64,000 nt of DNA from Collinsella sp. AF08-23 (GCF_003479805.1 NZ_QUHV01000003.1:91184-155183), one strand, 5' to 3'. Shown: positions 1 through 8,402, counted from the first letter of the stretch. The notes: generated from the letters alone by a model not told the origin. Numbers and translations: made by a program.

Positions 1-18
1 CGGCGATCTTTTGACAAA

Positions 19-77
19 GCGGGCAGAATGTCGAAATTGACGCGTTTCAATCGCGTTTTTTTCGACATTCTGCCCGC
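19..77. repeat. Long inverted repeat with nested inner stem
   Basis: The two outer arms (19-36 and 60-77) are perfect 18-base reverse complements, beginning GCGGGCAGAATG on the left. The 23-base loop holds a second 5-bp stem, ACGCG with CGCGT. No gene covers it. A run of T lies in the loop but none follows the right arm, so it is not a classic intrinsic terminator. It may be a dispersed palindrome or a processed hairpin; its upstream neighbour lies outside the window. Confidence 0.8.
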
Positions 78-118
78 AGTGCGTTGGGAGCGGGGTCGTG
101 TCGCCGTACCGTCTCCTG

Positions 119-146
119 GCACCCCCCGATTTTTCGGAGGGGGTGC
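119..146. terminator. Possible terminator hairpin
   Basis: GCACCCC pairs with GGGGTGC and an inner CCGA pairs with TCGG around a TTTT loop, with a two-base bulge. It lies 25 bases past the stop codon of the leftward gene that ends at 171. No U-tract follows on either strand, so termination is uncertain. Confidence 0.35.
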
Positions 147-170
147 ATGCGCGTCTCTGCGTTGCTTGGC

Positions 171-1451
171 CTACTTGACGACGAATAGCTCCCACTGCAA
201 GCCAGGGCCCGAGCGTTTTTTGAGCGTGACCTCGATGGGTTCGATGCTGTTCGCATGTTGAACGCGCAAGGGGAAGACGACTCGGGCTCGCGTGCCCGTT
301 ATGAGTTCGAGCGTGCGGGCGCGGGCATAGTCCTCTGCGAGAAGTGTGAAGACATCGGTGCCGTAGGGGAGCAACTCGCAAAGGTCCGCGATGCGTTCGC
401 TGGGAAAATACACCTCGCTGGAGAGGTTGGTGGGGTAGCTTGCGAGGACCTCAGGCGAGGGCGCGGGATTTCTCGTCTCCGGAGTCGCCTCAAGCACTAT
501 CTCGGGCTCTGCTGGGGCGGCGACGCTTGATTGTGCGGAAGAGGAGGACGGCAGCTGCGTCGGAGCTTCGACGACATCGGGCAACGCCTCGAATTGCGCA
601 GGGTCCTCGGCAGGTGCGGGAACGGTGCTTTCGGGCGTCTCAGTGCGCACCGGGGAAGGTGCGGGCGCGATGGGGTGTGACTGGATGGTCGTCTCGCGGT
701 CAATCCCGTTGTAGGGGTCGTAGACCACGGTGAGCGATATCGCGGGCCTTGGGCCATCGGGGGACGTATCGTCGACACCCGGCGCTGCCGCCTCCCGGGC
801 TGCTGGCTGTTCAGGCTCTGTGTCCGCATCGGGTGCGCTGGACGGCTCGATAGCGTCGGATGGCGCACCGGAGTCGGATGGCGCGCTCGAGCCGCTTGAC
901 GTGTCATGGAAAGACGGCGCGGTGCGTCCGGGAGCGGCAACGCTCTCCGGTGCTGAAGCGGGTTCAGGCTGAAGACCGGATGGCAGCTCGCCATCCGCCT
1001 GCGCCGATTCGCACTCGAGCTCCGGCTCCTGTGCGGGCACGGGCTTCGGTTCGGGCTCCGGGCGCTTTGCGCGTTTGGGGCGCACCGGCTTGAGCGTCTT
1101 GTCGGCCTTCTTGCGTTTCCACGGTTTGCCGGAAGATTCTCCCGCAGTCTTTTTGCCATCCGTCGCCTCAAATGCGGCGAGCGCCTCGTCCCATGTGGGC
1201 TGGGCAATGATGGTCGCGTAGATTCTGCCACCCTTGAAAATGGTCAACTTGACGAACACCTCAAGCGCTTCGAGTAAGTCGCGCGTCGAATCAAATCCCA
1301 AGTCATCAGCGGTCATCTGATCGGATGCGAGGGCCTCCTCCACGGCGGGGAGAAACGTCTGCCTCCCACACCCGAGTTCTTGGGACAGAAGGCGATACAG
1401 GTATATAAGGTTGTTCGCAGTTAGGTTTGCGGAGGATTTCGCTCGTGCCAT
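171..1451 (-). CDS. Unrecognised protein: small N-terminal domain, long Pro/Glu/Ala/Ser linker, C-terminal domain
   Basis: This 426-residue protein is not recognised. Residues about 8-85 form a compact domain (LTANNLIYLYRLL, then DLGFDSTRDLLEALE and GGRIYATII) that by eye resembles an OST-HTH/LOTUS-like winged helix. A basic stretch (KPWKRKKADK) and roughly 220 residues of low-complexity linker rich in Pro, Glu, Ala and Ser follow. About 80 folded residues (SSEVYFPSERIADLCELLP) end the chain. The ATG at 1451 is preferred because AAAGAGG lies five bases upstream; a TTG five codons earlier has no ribosome site. No signal peptide or membrane segment is visible, so it is probably cytoplasmic. RNA binding is a guess only. 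Confidence 0.7.
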   Translation of the reverse strand: MARAKSSANLTANNLIYLYRLLSQELGCGRQTFLPAVEEALASDQMTADDLGFDSTRDLLEALEVFVKLTIFKGGRIYATIIAQPTWDEALAAFEATDGKKTAGESSGKPWKRKKADKTLKPVRPKRAKRPEPEPKPVPAQEPELECESAQADGELPSGLQPEPASAPESVAAPGRTAPSFHDTSSGSSAPSDSGAPSDAIEPSSAPDADTEPEQPAAREAAAPGVDDTSPDGPRPAISLTVVYDPYNGIDRETTIQSHPIAPAPSPVRTETPESTVPAPAEDPAQFEALPDVVEAPTQLPSSSSAQSSVAAPAEPEIVLEATPETRNPAPSPEVLASYPTNLSSEVYFPSERIADLCELLPYGTDVFTLLAEDYARARTLELITGTRARVVFPLRVQHANSIEPIEVTLKKRSGPGLQWELFVVK

Positions 1452-1490
1452 GGTGGCCTCTTTCAATCGATTGCGCTCACCATGGTAGCA

Positions 1491-2432
1491 TCATGCGCCG
1501 GCGTTCACCTCGGTGCCGTTATCGGTTGACTGCGTCCCTGCTCCATTTGAGCTATCAGATGAGGACCCGTCTGTGTTGCCGTCACTGGAGTCCGAGCTCG
1601 TTGAGCCACCGGAGTTTGTATTGGAGTTCGACGAATCGCCAGTGCCTGTGCTTCCCGTGCCCGACGTGGAGCCCGATCCCGATGTGGCATCGGTGCTGGA
1701 CGTGGCGCTGCCATTTGTCGTGTCGTTGCCGTCTTGCGTTGCTTGCGGGGCTGACGTCGAAGGCGTCGTCGGGGCAACTTCATCCGCGGGATTTGTCGGC
1801 GGCTGATCGGTGGACGTTGAGGCACCGAACACGGATGGCGTCTTCGTGCCCAGGCCCTCTCCCGCGGTGGCGAGCATGACGGCGCCTGCGCTGATCACGA
1901 CGGCCAGAACGGCAATGAGAATTGATGCAAAGGTCACCTTTCGCTTGGACGCGCTTCGCTCTGCGGCTGCCCTTGCCTGCAGCTTGGTAGGCGCGATGCG
2001 GATATGCGGGGTGCGGGTGTCTTCGTGCGCCGCTTCGGGGCTCATGTTCGTCGTTGACGAGGCGGCGCTGGTCCCGTAGGCGTCGAGCGTATCGAGGACG
2101 CGCTCTTGCGCTTGGTAGGCTCGCATCGCTTGTTTTGCCTTGAGCTTTCGCGCACTCGTGTCGAGTGCGTTGCGATAGAGCTGGGAGCACACGACGGTCA
2201 CCACGGAACTCACGGCTGCGCCGATGACGGACCCCGCGATGCCGATTTTTGATGAGAGGAGCATGGAGGTCACGGCGGCCGCCGCCGCGGCGATGATTTG
2301 CGCGACAGAGATGCCGTCGAGGAGCCCCTTGCGCAGCGCGATGGGCTGCGTCGCCCCGATGTGCGTGTCGGGTGAGCCCAGGTACGCGCTATACGGACTG
2401 CGGGTGGTCTGTTCTGTATCGTTTGAAGTCAT
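1491..2432 (-). CDS. Membrane protein with Ser/Thr/Gly-rich extracytoplasmic tail
   Basis: A 313-residue protein not assigned to a family. Residues about 41-82 are hydrophobic and alanine-rich, consistent with one or two membrane segments. A charged region (90-165) precedes another membrane helix at about 167-190. The last 120 residues are almost only Ser, Thr, Gly, Asn and Asp, typical of a disordered wall-spanning stalk. The ATG at 2432 follows GAGAGGTG; an upstream in-frame extension is discarded because it lacks a site and reads as untranslated leader. A hairpin with a GCGA loop touches the ribosome site. Surface location is inferred from composition. Confidence 0.75.
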   Translation of the reverse strand: MTSNDTEQTTRSPYSAYLGSPDTHIGATQPIALRKGLLDGISVAQIIAAAAAAVTSMLLSSKIGIAGSVIGAAVSSVVTVVCSQLYRNALDTSARKLKAKQAMRAYQAQERVLDTLDAYGTSAASSTTNMSPEAAHEDTRTPHIRIAPTKLQARAAAERSASKRKVTFASILIAVLAVVISAGAVMLATAGEGLGTKTPSVFGASTSTDQPPTNPADEVAPTTPSTSAPQATQDGNDTTNGSATSSTDATSGSGSTSGTGSTGTGDSSNSNTNSGGSTSSDSSDGNTDGSSSDSSNGAGTQSTDNGTEVNAGA

Positions 2433-2442
2433 AGGGTACACC

Positions 2443-2462
2443 TCTCGTGATCGCTCACGAGA
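2443..2462 (-). promoter_or_regulatory. GNRA-loop hairpin touching a ribosome binding site
   Basis: In the transcript, TCTCGTGA and TCACGAGA form a perfect 8-bp stem closed by a GCGA tetraloop. The 3' arm overlaps the start of the GAGAGGTG ribosome site of the gene starting at 2432. It could tune translation or simply protect the mRNA 5' end. The pairing is seen; the effect is inferred. Confidence 0.55.
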
Positions 2463-2557
2463 TTCTCGTACCCATGCGCGCGCAATACCACCCCGTCGCG
2501 CAAAGCAACGCAAAGTCCTAACAGACGAGGAAACCCTGTGAAGGTTGTCGAATGTGA

Positions 2558-3676
2558 CTAGCGGTTGGCCTTGAGCTTGGCAAACAGCGTGGGCGCCGTC
2601 CCGCGGACCCATTCGATGAACATGCCGGATAGCAGGCAGAGCGTCGCGCTGTTCATGCGATAGGGGATGAGCATGACACGCATCTTCGCACTACGGGGTC
2701 GAGCCGCCCTAAGGGAGGGGCGCACCGCCGGCGAGCTCAGCATCTCTTTGACCTTCGCGCGTTTTTGGGAGAACGACTTGGGGTTCTTTGGGGAGCATTC
2801 GTTGGCCACGCAGCCGACGAGACGCTCGATGTACCGACGGCTCACCATCTCGTCGGCGTTTGCGTCGTCCTCCATGTTCCAGTGGCGGTACAGCTCACGC
2901 ATCCAGTCGTTTTCCGTCTCGCGCTTCTCGAACACGCCGTCGCGGTAACGGGCGGTTTCCGAGTCGGCGCGGCGACGGAAGAAGCGGTACAGGGGCTCGC
3001 TCGTCATGCTGACGCTCTGGACATCCCTGATGTAATCAAGCACAAAGGGGAAGTCGTCCCAAAAAACGTCGCGATAGCGGATGCCGAGCTCATTGAGGCG
3101 GCTGGCGAGGAACATCTTATTCCACGGTGGATAGAACATGTTGTTGTCGAACAGCGCGGGCGAGGCGCGATGGAAATCCTCCGCCGTTGCATAAGTCGCA
3201 TCCGGAACCTGCTTGACCTCAACATAGGTATCGTCACCGGAGTCATCGCCATTGCCGTATCCCGTGGTAGTGACGATTTCGAAGCCGCAGACCGCGAGAT
3301 CGCAGTGATCTCGCTCCATGATGGAGGCAAGGTGCTCGAGCATGGTGGGGGCGCACTCGTCGTCGGCGTCCACGAAAACGAGGTAGCGTCCGCGCGCCCG
3401 GTCGATCGCGAGGTTGCGCGCCGTAGGGGCCCCGCCGTTTGGGACATGGAGGGCGGTGAGGCGCGGGTCCTGCAGGGCCATGCGATCGAGAATCGCCCCC
3501 GTTTCGTCGTGCGATCCGTCGTCAACGACGATGACCTCAATGTCTGTGAGGGTCTGGTCCAGGACGGAGCGAACGGCCGCCTCGACGTACGCCTCGACGT
3601 TGTAGGCGGGAATGATGACAGATACCAGGGGATTCGCCTCGTTCGTGGCGATGGCGGGGGATGAATCGGCGGTCAC
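2558..3676 (-). CDS. Family 2 glycosyltransferase
   Basis: A GT-A fold family 2 glycosyltransferase of 372 residues, transferring a sugar from a nucleotide donor, presumably to a surface glycan. The N-terminal catalytic part shows PLVSVIIPAYNVEAYV, the nucleotide-binding VVDDGSHDETG, and the metal-binding DADDE in place of DXD. A region with WNKMF and WDDFPF follows, as in many capsule-type GT2 enzymes. The start is GTG with CTAAGGAG upstream. It starts nine bases after the stop of a second GT2 gene, so the two are one operon. Donor and acceptor cannot be read from the sequence. Confidence 0.88.
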   Translation of the reverse strand: MTADSSPAIATNEANPLVSVIIPAYNVEAYVEAAVRSVLDQTLTDIEVIVVDDGSHDETGAILDRMALQDPRLTALHVPNGGAPTARNLAIDRARGRYLVFVDADDECAPTMLEHLASIMERDHCDLAVCGFEIVTTTGYGNGDDSGDDTYVEVKQVPDATYATAEDFHRASPALFDNNMFYPPWNKMFLASRLNELGIRYRDVFWDDFPFVLDYIRDVQSVSMTSEPLYRFFRRRADSETARYRDGVFEKRETENDWMRELYRHWNMEDDANADEMVSRRYIERLVGCVANECSPKNPKSFSQKRAKVKEMLSSPAVRPSLRAARPRSAKMRVMLIPYRMNSATLCLLSGMFIEWVRGTAPTLFAKLKANR

Positions 3677-3685
3677 GGATGCTCC

Positions 3686-4855
3686 TTAGGAGATGTGCTG
3701 GGTCTTGGCTGGATGACGATGGAGGCCGGCGCGCTCGCAGGCGAAGAACATGCCGTTCTCCCGCCAGGAATACAAGAGTTCGCGGATCATGGCCATGCGA
3801 TACGTCATCGCTTTGCCAATGTCTCCGTTTTGATGTGTGGCATCGAGATAGCGTTGCTTTGCCGCTGGCGACACATCGTCGAGTGAGAGCGCGATGTCGA
3901 GGGGTATGGCGCCGAGCACGCACTCGAGGAGCTTGGTAACCTCGGGATCGCGCGCCTCGGGAGTATTCCACAGATGCGACGCGTAGCGAAAACCGATGCT
4001 CGCAAGTGAGGTGAGGACACCTTCGTCCGTCGCCCAGCGGCTCTGAGCGACCTCCTCCGCCATTTGCAGCCAGCGTGTGAGCGAGAGGGTGGGCGCCTTG
4101 GTGACGCTGCTCGACCCCGGCCGATCCTCGCGATAGCAATACCACGCATCGTCGGTGAACGCTATGCGGTCCGCCTGGCACATGGCTCGCATTACGAAGG
4201 GGTTGTCCACCCATCCCGCGCCCGGCGCCTCGATGAATCGCGTGCCCGTTGATGTGAGGAAGTCACGACGGTAGATCGCCGACCACACCGAAGGGTGCCA
4301 GCGGACAAGCAGGGGAGATTCTCCCAGGTTGGTGCAGCCCCGCCTCCAGGTGCGCACGCCGCGGTGACGCAGCAGGGAGCCCCATATGCGCTGCTGCGGG
4401 GTATCGGGCATCCAGACGCGCTTATAGGTTGATTTGACGATGTCGGGCATATCGCTCGCCTCGGCAATGGCGTAGAGCTCGCCGAAGAGGTCTCCGGCAA
4501 GGTAGTCGTCGGGCTCGACGATGCCGACGTACATGCCATCGGACTCATCGAAGCCCCTGTTGACTGCAGCGCCGTACCCGCCATTGGGCTTGGTCACGAT
4601 GGAGACATCGGGCAGGTGCGGATCGCTTTCGGCGCGTTGCGCGAAGGCCTCGGCAATGGCGAGGCTCCCATCGGTGGAGCCATCGTTGACGATGACGACT
4701 TGCAGCTGCTTTCCGAGCGAAGAGCGTATGGAATCGAGGCACTGTGCGAGGTAGTGCTCCACGTTGTACACCGGCACCGCAACCGATACCAAGTGGCCTG
4801 TAGTGCCTTGTGCGCTGCTCACGAGGGTGTGCCGTCCTTTAACGCGTAGGGGCAT
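3686..4855 (-). CDS. Family 2 glycosyltransferase
   Basis: A 389-residue GT2 enzyme, first gene of a two-gene operon with the glycosyltransferase at 2558-3676. It has HLVSVAVPVYNVEHYL, VIVNDGSTDGS and KPNGGYGAAVNRGFDES, but the usual DXD acidic motif reads EPDD. This is a common variant in enzymes modifying wall or capsule glycans. The ATG at 4855 has only AAGG-like complementarity. A GTG twelve codons later (about 4822) has AAAGGA upstream and is an alternative start. The C-terminal 150 residues are family-specific and uninformative. Probable role is decoration of a surface polysaccharide or teichoic-type polymer. Confidence 0.87.
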   Translation of the reverse strand: MPLRVKGRHTLVSSAQGTTGHLVSVAVPVYNVEHYLAQCLDSIRSSLGKQLQVVIVNDGSTDGSLAIAEAFAQRAESDPHLPDVSIVTKPNGGYGAAVNRGFDESDGMYVGIVEPDDYLAGDLFGELYAIAEASDMPDIVKSTYKRVWMPDTPQQRIWGSLLRHRGVRTWRRGCTNLGESPLLVRWHPSVWSAIYRRDFLTSTGTRFIEAPGAGWVDNPFVMRAMCQADRIAFTDDAWYCYREDRPGSSSVTKAPTLSLTRWLQMAEEVAQSRWATDEGVLTSLASIGFRYASHLWNTPEARDPEVTKLLECVLGAIPLDIALSLDDVSPAAKQRYLDATHQNGDIGKAMTYRMAMIRELLYSWRENGMFFACERAGLHRHPAKTQHIS

Positions 4856-4927
4856 GAACGCCTTATATCCTACCGCAAGGAGGCCGACTTCCCAAAGCGC
4901 GCGGTCGGCCTGCGCATGGACGCGGAC

Positions 4928-4964
4928 GAAAAAGCCGCGGGTCGGAGAAAGCCCGGCCCGCGGC
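4928..4964 (-). terminator. Intrinsic terminator of the aminopeptidase gene
   Basis: On the minus strand GCCGCGGG pairs with CCCGCGGC across a 15-base loop, followed at once by TTTTTCG. It lies 24 bases after the stop codon at 4988. Confidence 0.85.
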
Positions 4965-4987
4965 GAAGAGGGTGGAGGTTATGGGGT

Positions 4988-6379
4988 CTACGCGCGCGTG
5001 ATGAACGCCTTGTAGCCCTTGTAGGCCTCGAAGATGTCGGCCTTGTTGGTGGCCTCCCACAGGGCGTGCATGGACAGGACGGCAACGCCGGAGTCGATGA
5101 CGTCCATACCGTACTCGGCGAGGATGTAGGCGATCGTGCCGCCGCCGCCGGCACCGATGCGCCCGAGCTCGCAGGTCTGGTAGTCGACGCCCGCCTCGTC
5201 CATGATGTCGCGGATGAGGGCGAAGTACTCGGCGTCCGCATCGTTGGAGCCACCCTTGCCGCGGCTTCCGGTGTACTTGTTGAAGCACAGGCCGTGGCCC
5301 ATGATGGCGGCGTTCTTCTTCTCGAAGCGGTCGGCGTAGAGGTGGTCGAAGCCCGCGGAGACGTCGGAGCTGAGCATGCGGGAGTTCGCGAGCGCGCGGC
5401 GCAGGGCCAACGGTCCGTCCTCGCCGGCGAGCGCCATGATCTCGGCGATGGCGTTCTCGAAGAAGCGGCTGGTCATACCGGAAGCGCCCACGCTCCCGAT
5501 CTCCTCCTTGTCAACGAGCAGGGTGACGCTCGTGGTTTCGACCTGGGGCACGTCGAGCTGGGCAGCAAGGGACGTGTAGGCGCACACGCGGTCGTCCTGG
5601 CCGTGGCCGAGGATCATCGAACGGTCGAAGCCCATCTCGCGGGCGGGACCGGCGGGAACGACCTCGATCTCGGCGGAGAGGAAGTCCTCCTCGTCGATGT
5701 CGTACTTCTCCTTGATGATGTCGAGGAACATCTGCTTGACGGGCTCCTTGGCCTCCTCGTCGCCCTCGATCACCACGGGGCGGCCGCCCACGATGACATC
5801 GAGGTTCTCGTGGTCGACCGCCTTGCCCGCGGGCTTCTCCATCTGCTCGCTCGCGAGGTGGATGAGCAGGTCGGAGATACAGAACACGGGGTCGTCGGCG
5901 TCCTCGCCCACGGCGATCTCGACGGTCATGCCGTCCTTCTTGCAGATGACGCCGTGAAGCGCCAGCGGCGTGGCGACCCAGTGGTAGGCCTTGACGCCGC
6001 CGTAGTAGTGCGTGTCGAGGTAGGCCATGTCGCCGGCCTCGTACAGGGGGTTCTGCTTGAGGTCCAGGCGCGGGGAGTCGATGTGGGCACCGAGGATGTT
6101 CAAGCCCTGCTCCATGGGACGGGTGCCCAAGTTGACGAGCATGAGCGTTTTGTTGTGACTGACGGCGTAGACCTTGTCCCCAGCCTTGAGCTCGCGGCCC
6201 TCGGCGACGCAGGCGGCGAGGTCGACGTAACCTGCAGCCTCGGCGAGCTGGATGGAGGCGGTCACGCACTCGCGCTCGGTCTTGTTCTCGCTGATGAAGG
6301 CGCGGTACTTGCCGCAGAGGTCCTCGAGCTCGGCGAGGGCCGCATCATCATATTTCTTCCAAGCGTTCGGTCGCTCCAT
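4988..6379 (-). CDS. M18 family aminopeptidase
   Basis: A cytoplasmic metallo-aminopeptidase releasing N-terminal residues from peptides, 463 residues, normal for the family. The two-metal site of M18/M42 enzymes can be followed: H99 and D101 in GAHIDSPR, the D262/D263 region in GQDDR, E292-E293 in KEEIGS, D339/D345 in SDVSAGFD, and H438 in LSMHA. ATG at 6379 is preceded by GAAAGGAG. It is a monocistronic unit with its own terminator at 4928-4964. Bacterial relatives are annotated apeA/apeB or aspartyl aminopeptidase; the exact specificity is not determinable here. Confidence 0.93.
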   Translation of the reverse strand: MERPNAWKKYDDAALAELEDLCGKYRAFISENKTERECVTASIQLAEAAGYVDLAACVAEGRELKAGDKVYAVSHNKTLMLVNLGTRPMEQGLNILGAHIDSPRLDLKQNPLYEAGDMAYLDTHYYGGVKAYHWVATPLALHGVICKKDGMTVEIAVGEDADDPVFCISDLLIHLASEQMEKPAGKAVDHENLDVIVGGRPVVIEGDEEAKEPVKQMFLDIIKEKYDIDEEDFLSAEIEVVPAGPAREMGFDRSMILGHGQDDRVCAYTSLAAQLDVPQVETTSVTLLVDKEEIGSVGASGMTSRFFENAIAEIMALAGEDGPLALRRALANSRMLSSDVSAGFDHLYADRFEKKNAAIMGHGLCFNKYTGSRGKGGSNDADAEYFALIRDIMDEAGVDYQTCELGRIGAGGGGTIAYILAEYGMDVIDSGVAVLSMHALWEATNKADIFEAYKGYKAFITRA

Positions 6380-6500
6380 GAAGAGCTCCTTTCGATCGTC
6401 CAGATATATCCTCAGTTATGGTAGCACGGAGGGAACGGGCAAGCGGCGTTGCGCGCGTTCAGCGGTGCGCATTTGAAGCAGCGGTTGGCGGGTGCGTGAT

Positions 6501-6542
6501 AAAGGCAAAAACACGGGCGGAACCGATTGGGTTCCGCCCGTG
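6501..6542 (-). terminator. Strong intrinsic terminator of the wall hydrolase gene
   Basis: A perfect 13-bp stem (6512-6524 with 6530-6542, arm CACGGGCGGAACC) has a 5-base loop. It is followed on the minus strand by TTTTTGCCTTT. It ends the gene with stop codon at 6608. Confidence 0.92.
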
Positions 6543-6607
6543 GGCTTACACGCTCTGCAGCGATGCATTGAAAGATGTGGGAACGTTGAAGTTCGTCGAG
6601 TCGTTCG

Positions 6608-7690
6608 CTAGATGCGGTTCATCTCGGAAAGCGTGTTGTTGTACCAGTTGAACCAATTGGGCGGGCAGTACTTCTTGGCACCCGCGACGCTGATCGTGTA
6701 GCCGTACCCACGGGCGAGGCCGGCGACATGCGCATCAATGGCCTCCTCCCAGCTGCCCCAGCTGGAGCTGCCCCAACCCCAAGCGTTGTAGGGAAGGAAG
6801 CAGTGACGCCCCTTGGAGCTTTCCGTGTTGGAGATGGCAGGGGAGAAGCGCGGGTCGACGCCATACTTCCACGCGGCGTTGGCAAACGTCGTTCCCTGGC
6901 CTTCGAGCGGCGATCCGGCAAGATACGCGTCGATGCGGGGGGCCCACTCTGCAATGAAGGACGCCTGATCGGTGTCCCAGCTCACGGCACCGTTGTCGGG
7001 GGTCGTGACATTTCCGGGAGTCGTGTTGGAACCGGCTTCGTTTTGAGCGGCCTCTGCGGCGGCCTGCTGGAGCGCGGCGAGCTCGGCGGCAGCCTCGGCG
7101 TCCGCCTTCGCCTGTGCAGCCTCGCGCAGGCTCTGCGCCTCGGAGAGGGCCTCTTCGGCGGACTGCTTCTCGGTCTCAGCTTGGGCCTTGGCAGTGCTCA
7201 GCTTGGTCTTCTCTGCCTCAAGCTCTGCCTGCATGTCGTTGAGCTCCTGCAGGGCCTCGATGTTGGCGTCCTTGACCTGATCCAGGTACTTCATGCCGGA
7301 GATGAATTCATCAAGGCTCTGCGTGTTGAGGACAAAACTCATCAGCGGATTGGAGCCCTTGCTGTGCTTGTACATCTCGCGCATGGCGCGACTCGCCTTC
7401 GCTTGGGCGTCGGGGAGTTTTTCCTCGAGCTCGGCGATACGCGCCTCGTTGTCGGTGATCTTCGCCTGCAGCTCTTCGAGGTTCTTGTTAGCCTCGTCGA
7501 AAGCTGCTGCGGTCTCTTCGACTTTCTTTTGGGTCTCGGTGAGCGTGGCTGCGGTTTCGGTGGTGATTGCTCTTGCCGGGACGGGGAGGAGCACGCTTGC
7601 GGCGAGCGCAGCCGTGATGCCGGCGCCGGTGATGAGGCGGCGGGTGCGGCTGGTGCGCCACGTGGCGTGCAGGCTAGGAGTTGCGTCCAT
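6608..7690 (-). CDS. Secreted coiled-coil protein with C-terminal lysozyme-like domain
   Basis: A probable secreted peptidoglycan hydrolase of 360 residues. An Arg-rich start and hydrophobic stretch form a signal peptide, with likely cleavage after ARA near residue 41. Residues about 45-225 are heptad-rich coiled coil (TLTETQKKVEETAAAF), as in PcsB/CwlO-type hydrolases that are controlled through FtsEX. A short Thr/Asn/Gly linker follows. The last 105 residues, with GTTFANAAWKYGVDPRFSPA, AISNTESSKG and YNAWGWGSSSWGSWEEAI, resemble glucosaminidase/lysozyme-fold domains, E in NTESSKG being a plausible catalytic acid. GAGGAAG precedes ATG. Its promoter carries repeated GTTCAA palindromes. Confidence 0.82.
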   Translation of the reverse strand: MDATPSLHATWRTSRTRRLITGAGITAALAASVLLPVPARAITTETAATLTETQKKVEETAAAFDEANKNLEELQAKITDNEARIAELEEKLPDAQAKASRAMREMYKHSKGSNPLMSFVLNTQSLDEFISGMKYLDQVKDANIEALQELNDMQAELEAEKTKLSTAKAQAETEKQSAEEALSEAQSLREAAQAKADAEAAAELAALQQAAAEAAQNEAGSNTTPGNVTTPDNGAVSWDTDQASFIAEWAPRIDAYLAGSPLEGQGTTFANAAWKYGVDPRFSPAISNTESSKGRHCFLPYNAWGWGSSSWGSWEEAIDAHVAGLARGYGYTISVAGAKKYCPPNWFNWYNNTLSEMNRI

Positions 7691-7727
7691 GTGCTTCCTC
7701 GTCTTGTCTGCTTACCATTTGACAAAA

Positions 7728-7755
7728 AGCATAGTAGCACTAGGTTCGAGTTCAA
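7728..7755 (-). promoter_or_regulatory. Promoter of the wall hydrolase gene
   Basis: On the minus strand TTGAAC (7750-7755) and TATGCT (7728-7733) are separated by 16 bases, about 38 bases before the ATG at 7690. The -35 hexamer is half of the palindrome at 7750-7762, so a factor binding there would compete with or contact RNA polymerase. Confidence 0.6.
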
Positions 7756-7867
7756 CTTGAACGTTAGAGAATGTTTAAGGTTCAAGTTGAAGGTTGAGGC
7801 TTCAGCTACCTGCGGCAATGATGAAATATGGAGCAACTTTGGAGTTTCAAGTTCACCTTTAAGGTGA
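7750..7867. promoter_or_regulatory. Cluster of palindromic operator-like repeats
   Basis: Three related elements lie upstream of the wall hydrolase gene: GTTCAACTTGAAC (7750-7762, a perfect palindrome around one base), GTTCAAGTTGAAG (7780-7792) and TTCAAGTT (7846-7853). The first two centres are 30 bp apart, about three helical turns. A separate palindrome, TCACCTTTAAGGTGA, sits at 7853-7867. The tract is AT-rich against its surroundings. Regulator unknown. Confidence 0.55.
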
Positions 7868-7883
7868 GGGTTCACGCCAGGTT

Positions 7884-8291
7884 TTAGCCGCGTCCGCCGT
7901 CGAGGAACTTGCGGCGGCTGAAGTAGTTGTACCAGGTGACGAAGAAGGTCGAGATGAGCTTCATCGCCATGGTTCCCATGTTGAGCAGGCCGACGCCGAT
8001 GAACATGTACAGGTCATTGAGGCCCAGGCCGATGGCTGAGAGGATCGCGAAGATCGTGAACTCACGCTTTCGGCTCATGTCCTCCTTGTGGGAGAACACG
8101 AATTTCATGGACAAGATGTAGTTCACCACGATCGAGATGGCGAACGAGAGGGTCGTCGCCAGGAGGTAGCCCATTTCCAAGATGTTGAGGAAGTAGCCGA
8201 GGAACAGGTACTCCACCGCTAGAGAGGCGAACCCCACGACGGCGAACTTCATGAATTGGCGGGTCTGCGGATGTGCGAAGGCTGCGCGCAA
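7884..8291 (-). CDS. GtrA family membrane protein
   Basis: A 135-residue four-helix membrane protein of the GtrA/DPMS-like family, thought to help move polyprenyl-linked sugars across the membrane. The first helix reads FMKFAVVGFASLAVEYLFLG; the conserved NYILSMKFVFS (polar NY plus KFVF between helices 2 and 3) and WYNYFSRRKFLD at the C-terminus are family marks. The start is TTG, eight bases after AGGAAG; an internal ATG (MKFAVV) is possible. A second GtrA gene lies 225 bases upstream on the same strand. The nearby GT2 genes may use the same lipid carrier, but this is inference. Confidence 0.88.
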   Translation of the reverse strand: MRAAFAHPQTRQFMKFAVVGFASLAVEYLFLGYFLNILEMGYLLATTLSFAISIVVNYILSMKFVFSHKEDMSRKREFTIFAILSAIGLGLNDLYMFIGVGLLNMGTMAMKLISTFFVTWYNYFSRRKFLDGGRG

Positions 8292-8402
8292 AACATCACT
8301 TCCTGAGAGCGACGGTTAAAGCACCATGAGTACGGTGAGCGCGGGAAACTATACGTCTTCGGTAAGCGGATTGTAAGGCTTTGCACAATAAGCATACGAA
8401 TG

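Noticed and set aside
4916..6424. 502-codon rightward open frame
   Set aside because: It is the mirror of the M18 aminopeptidase gene, with no ribosome site and a composition (Val, Gly, His, Asp-rich) typical of antisense frames in high-GC genes.
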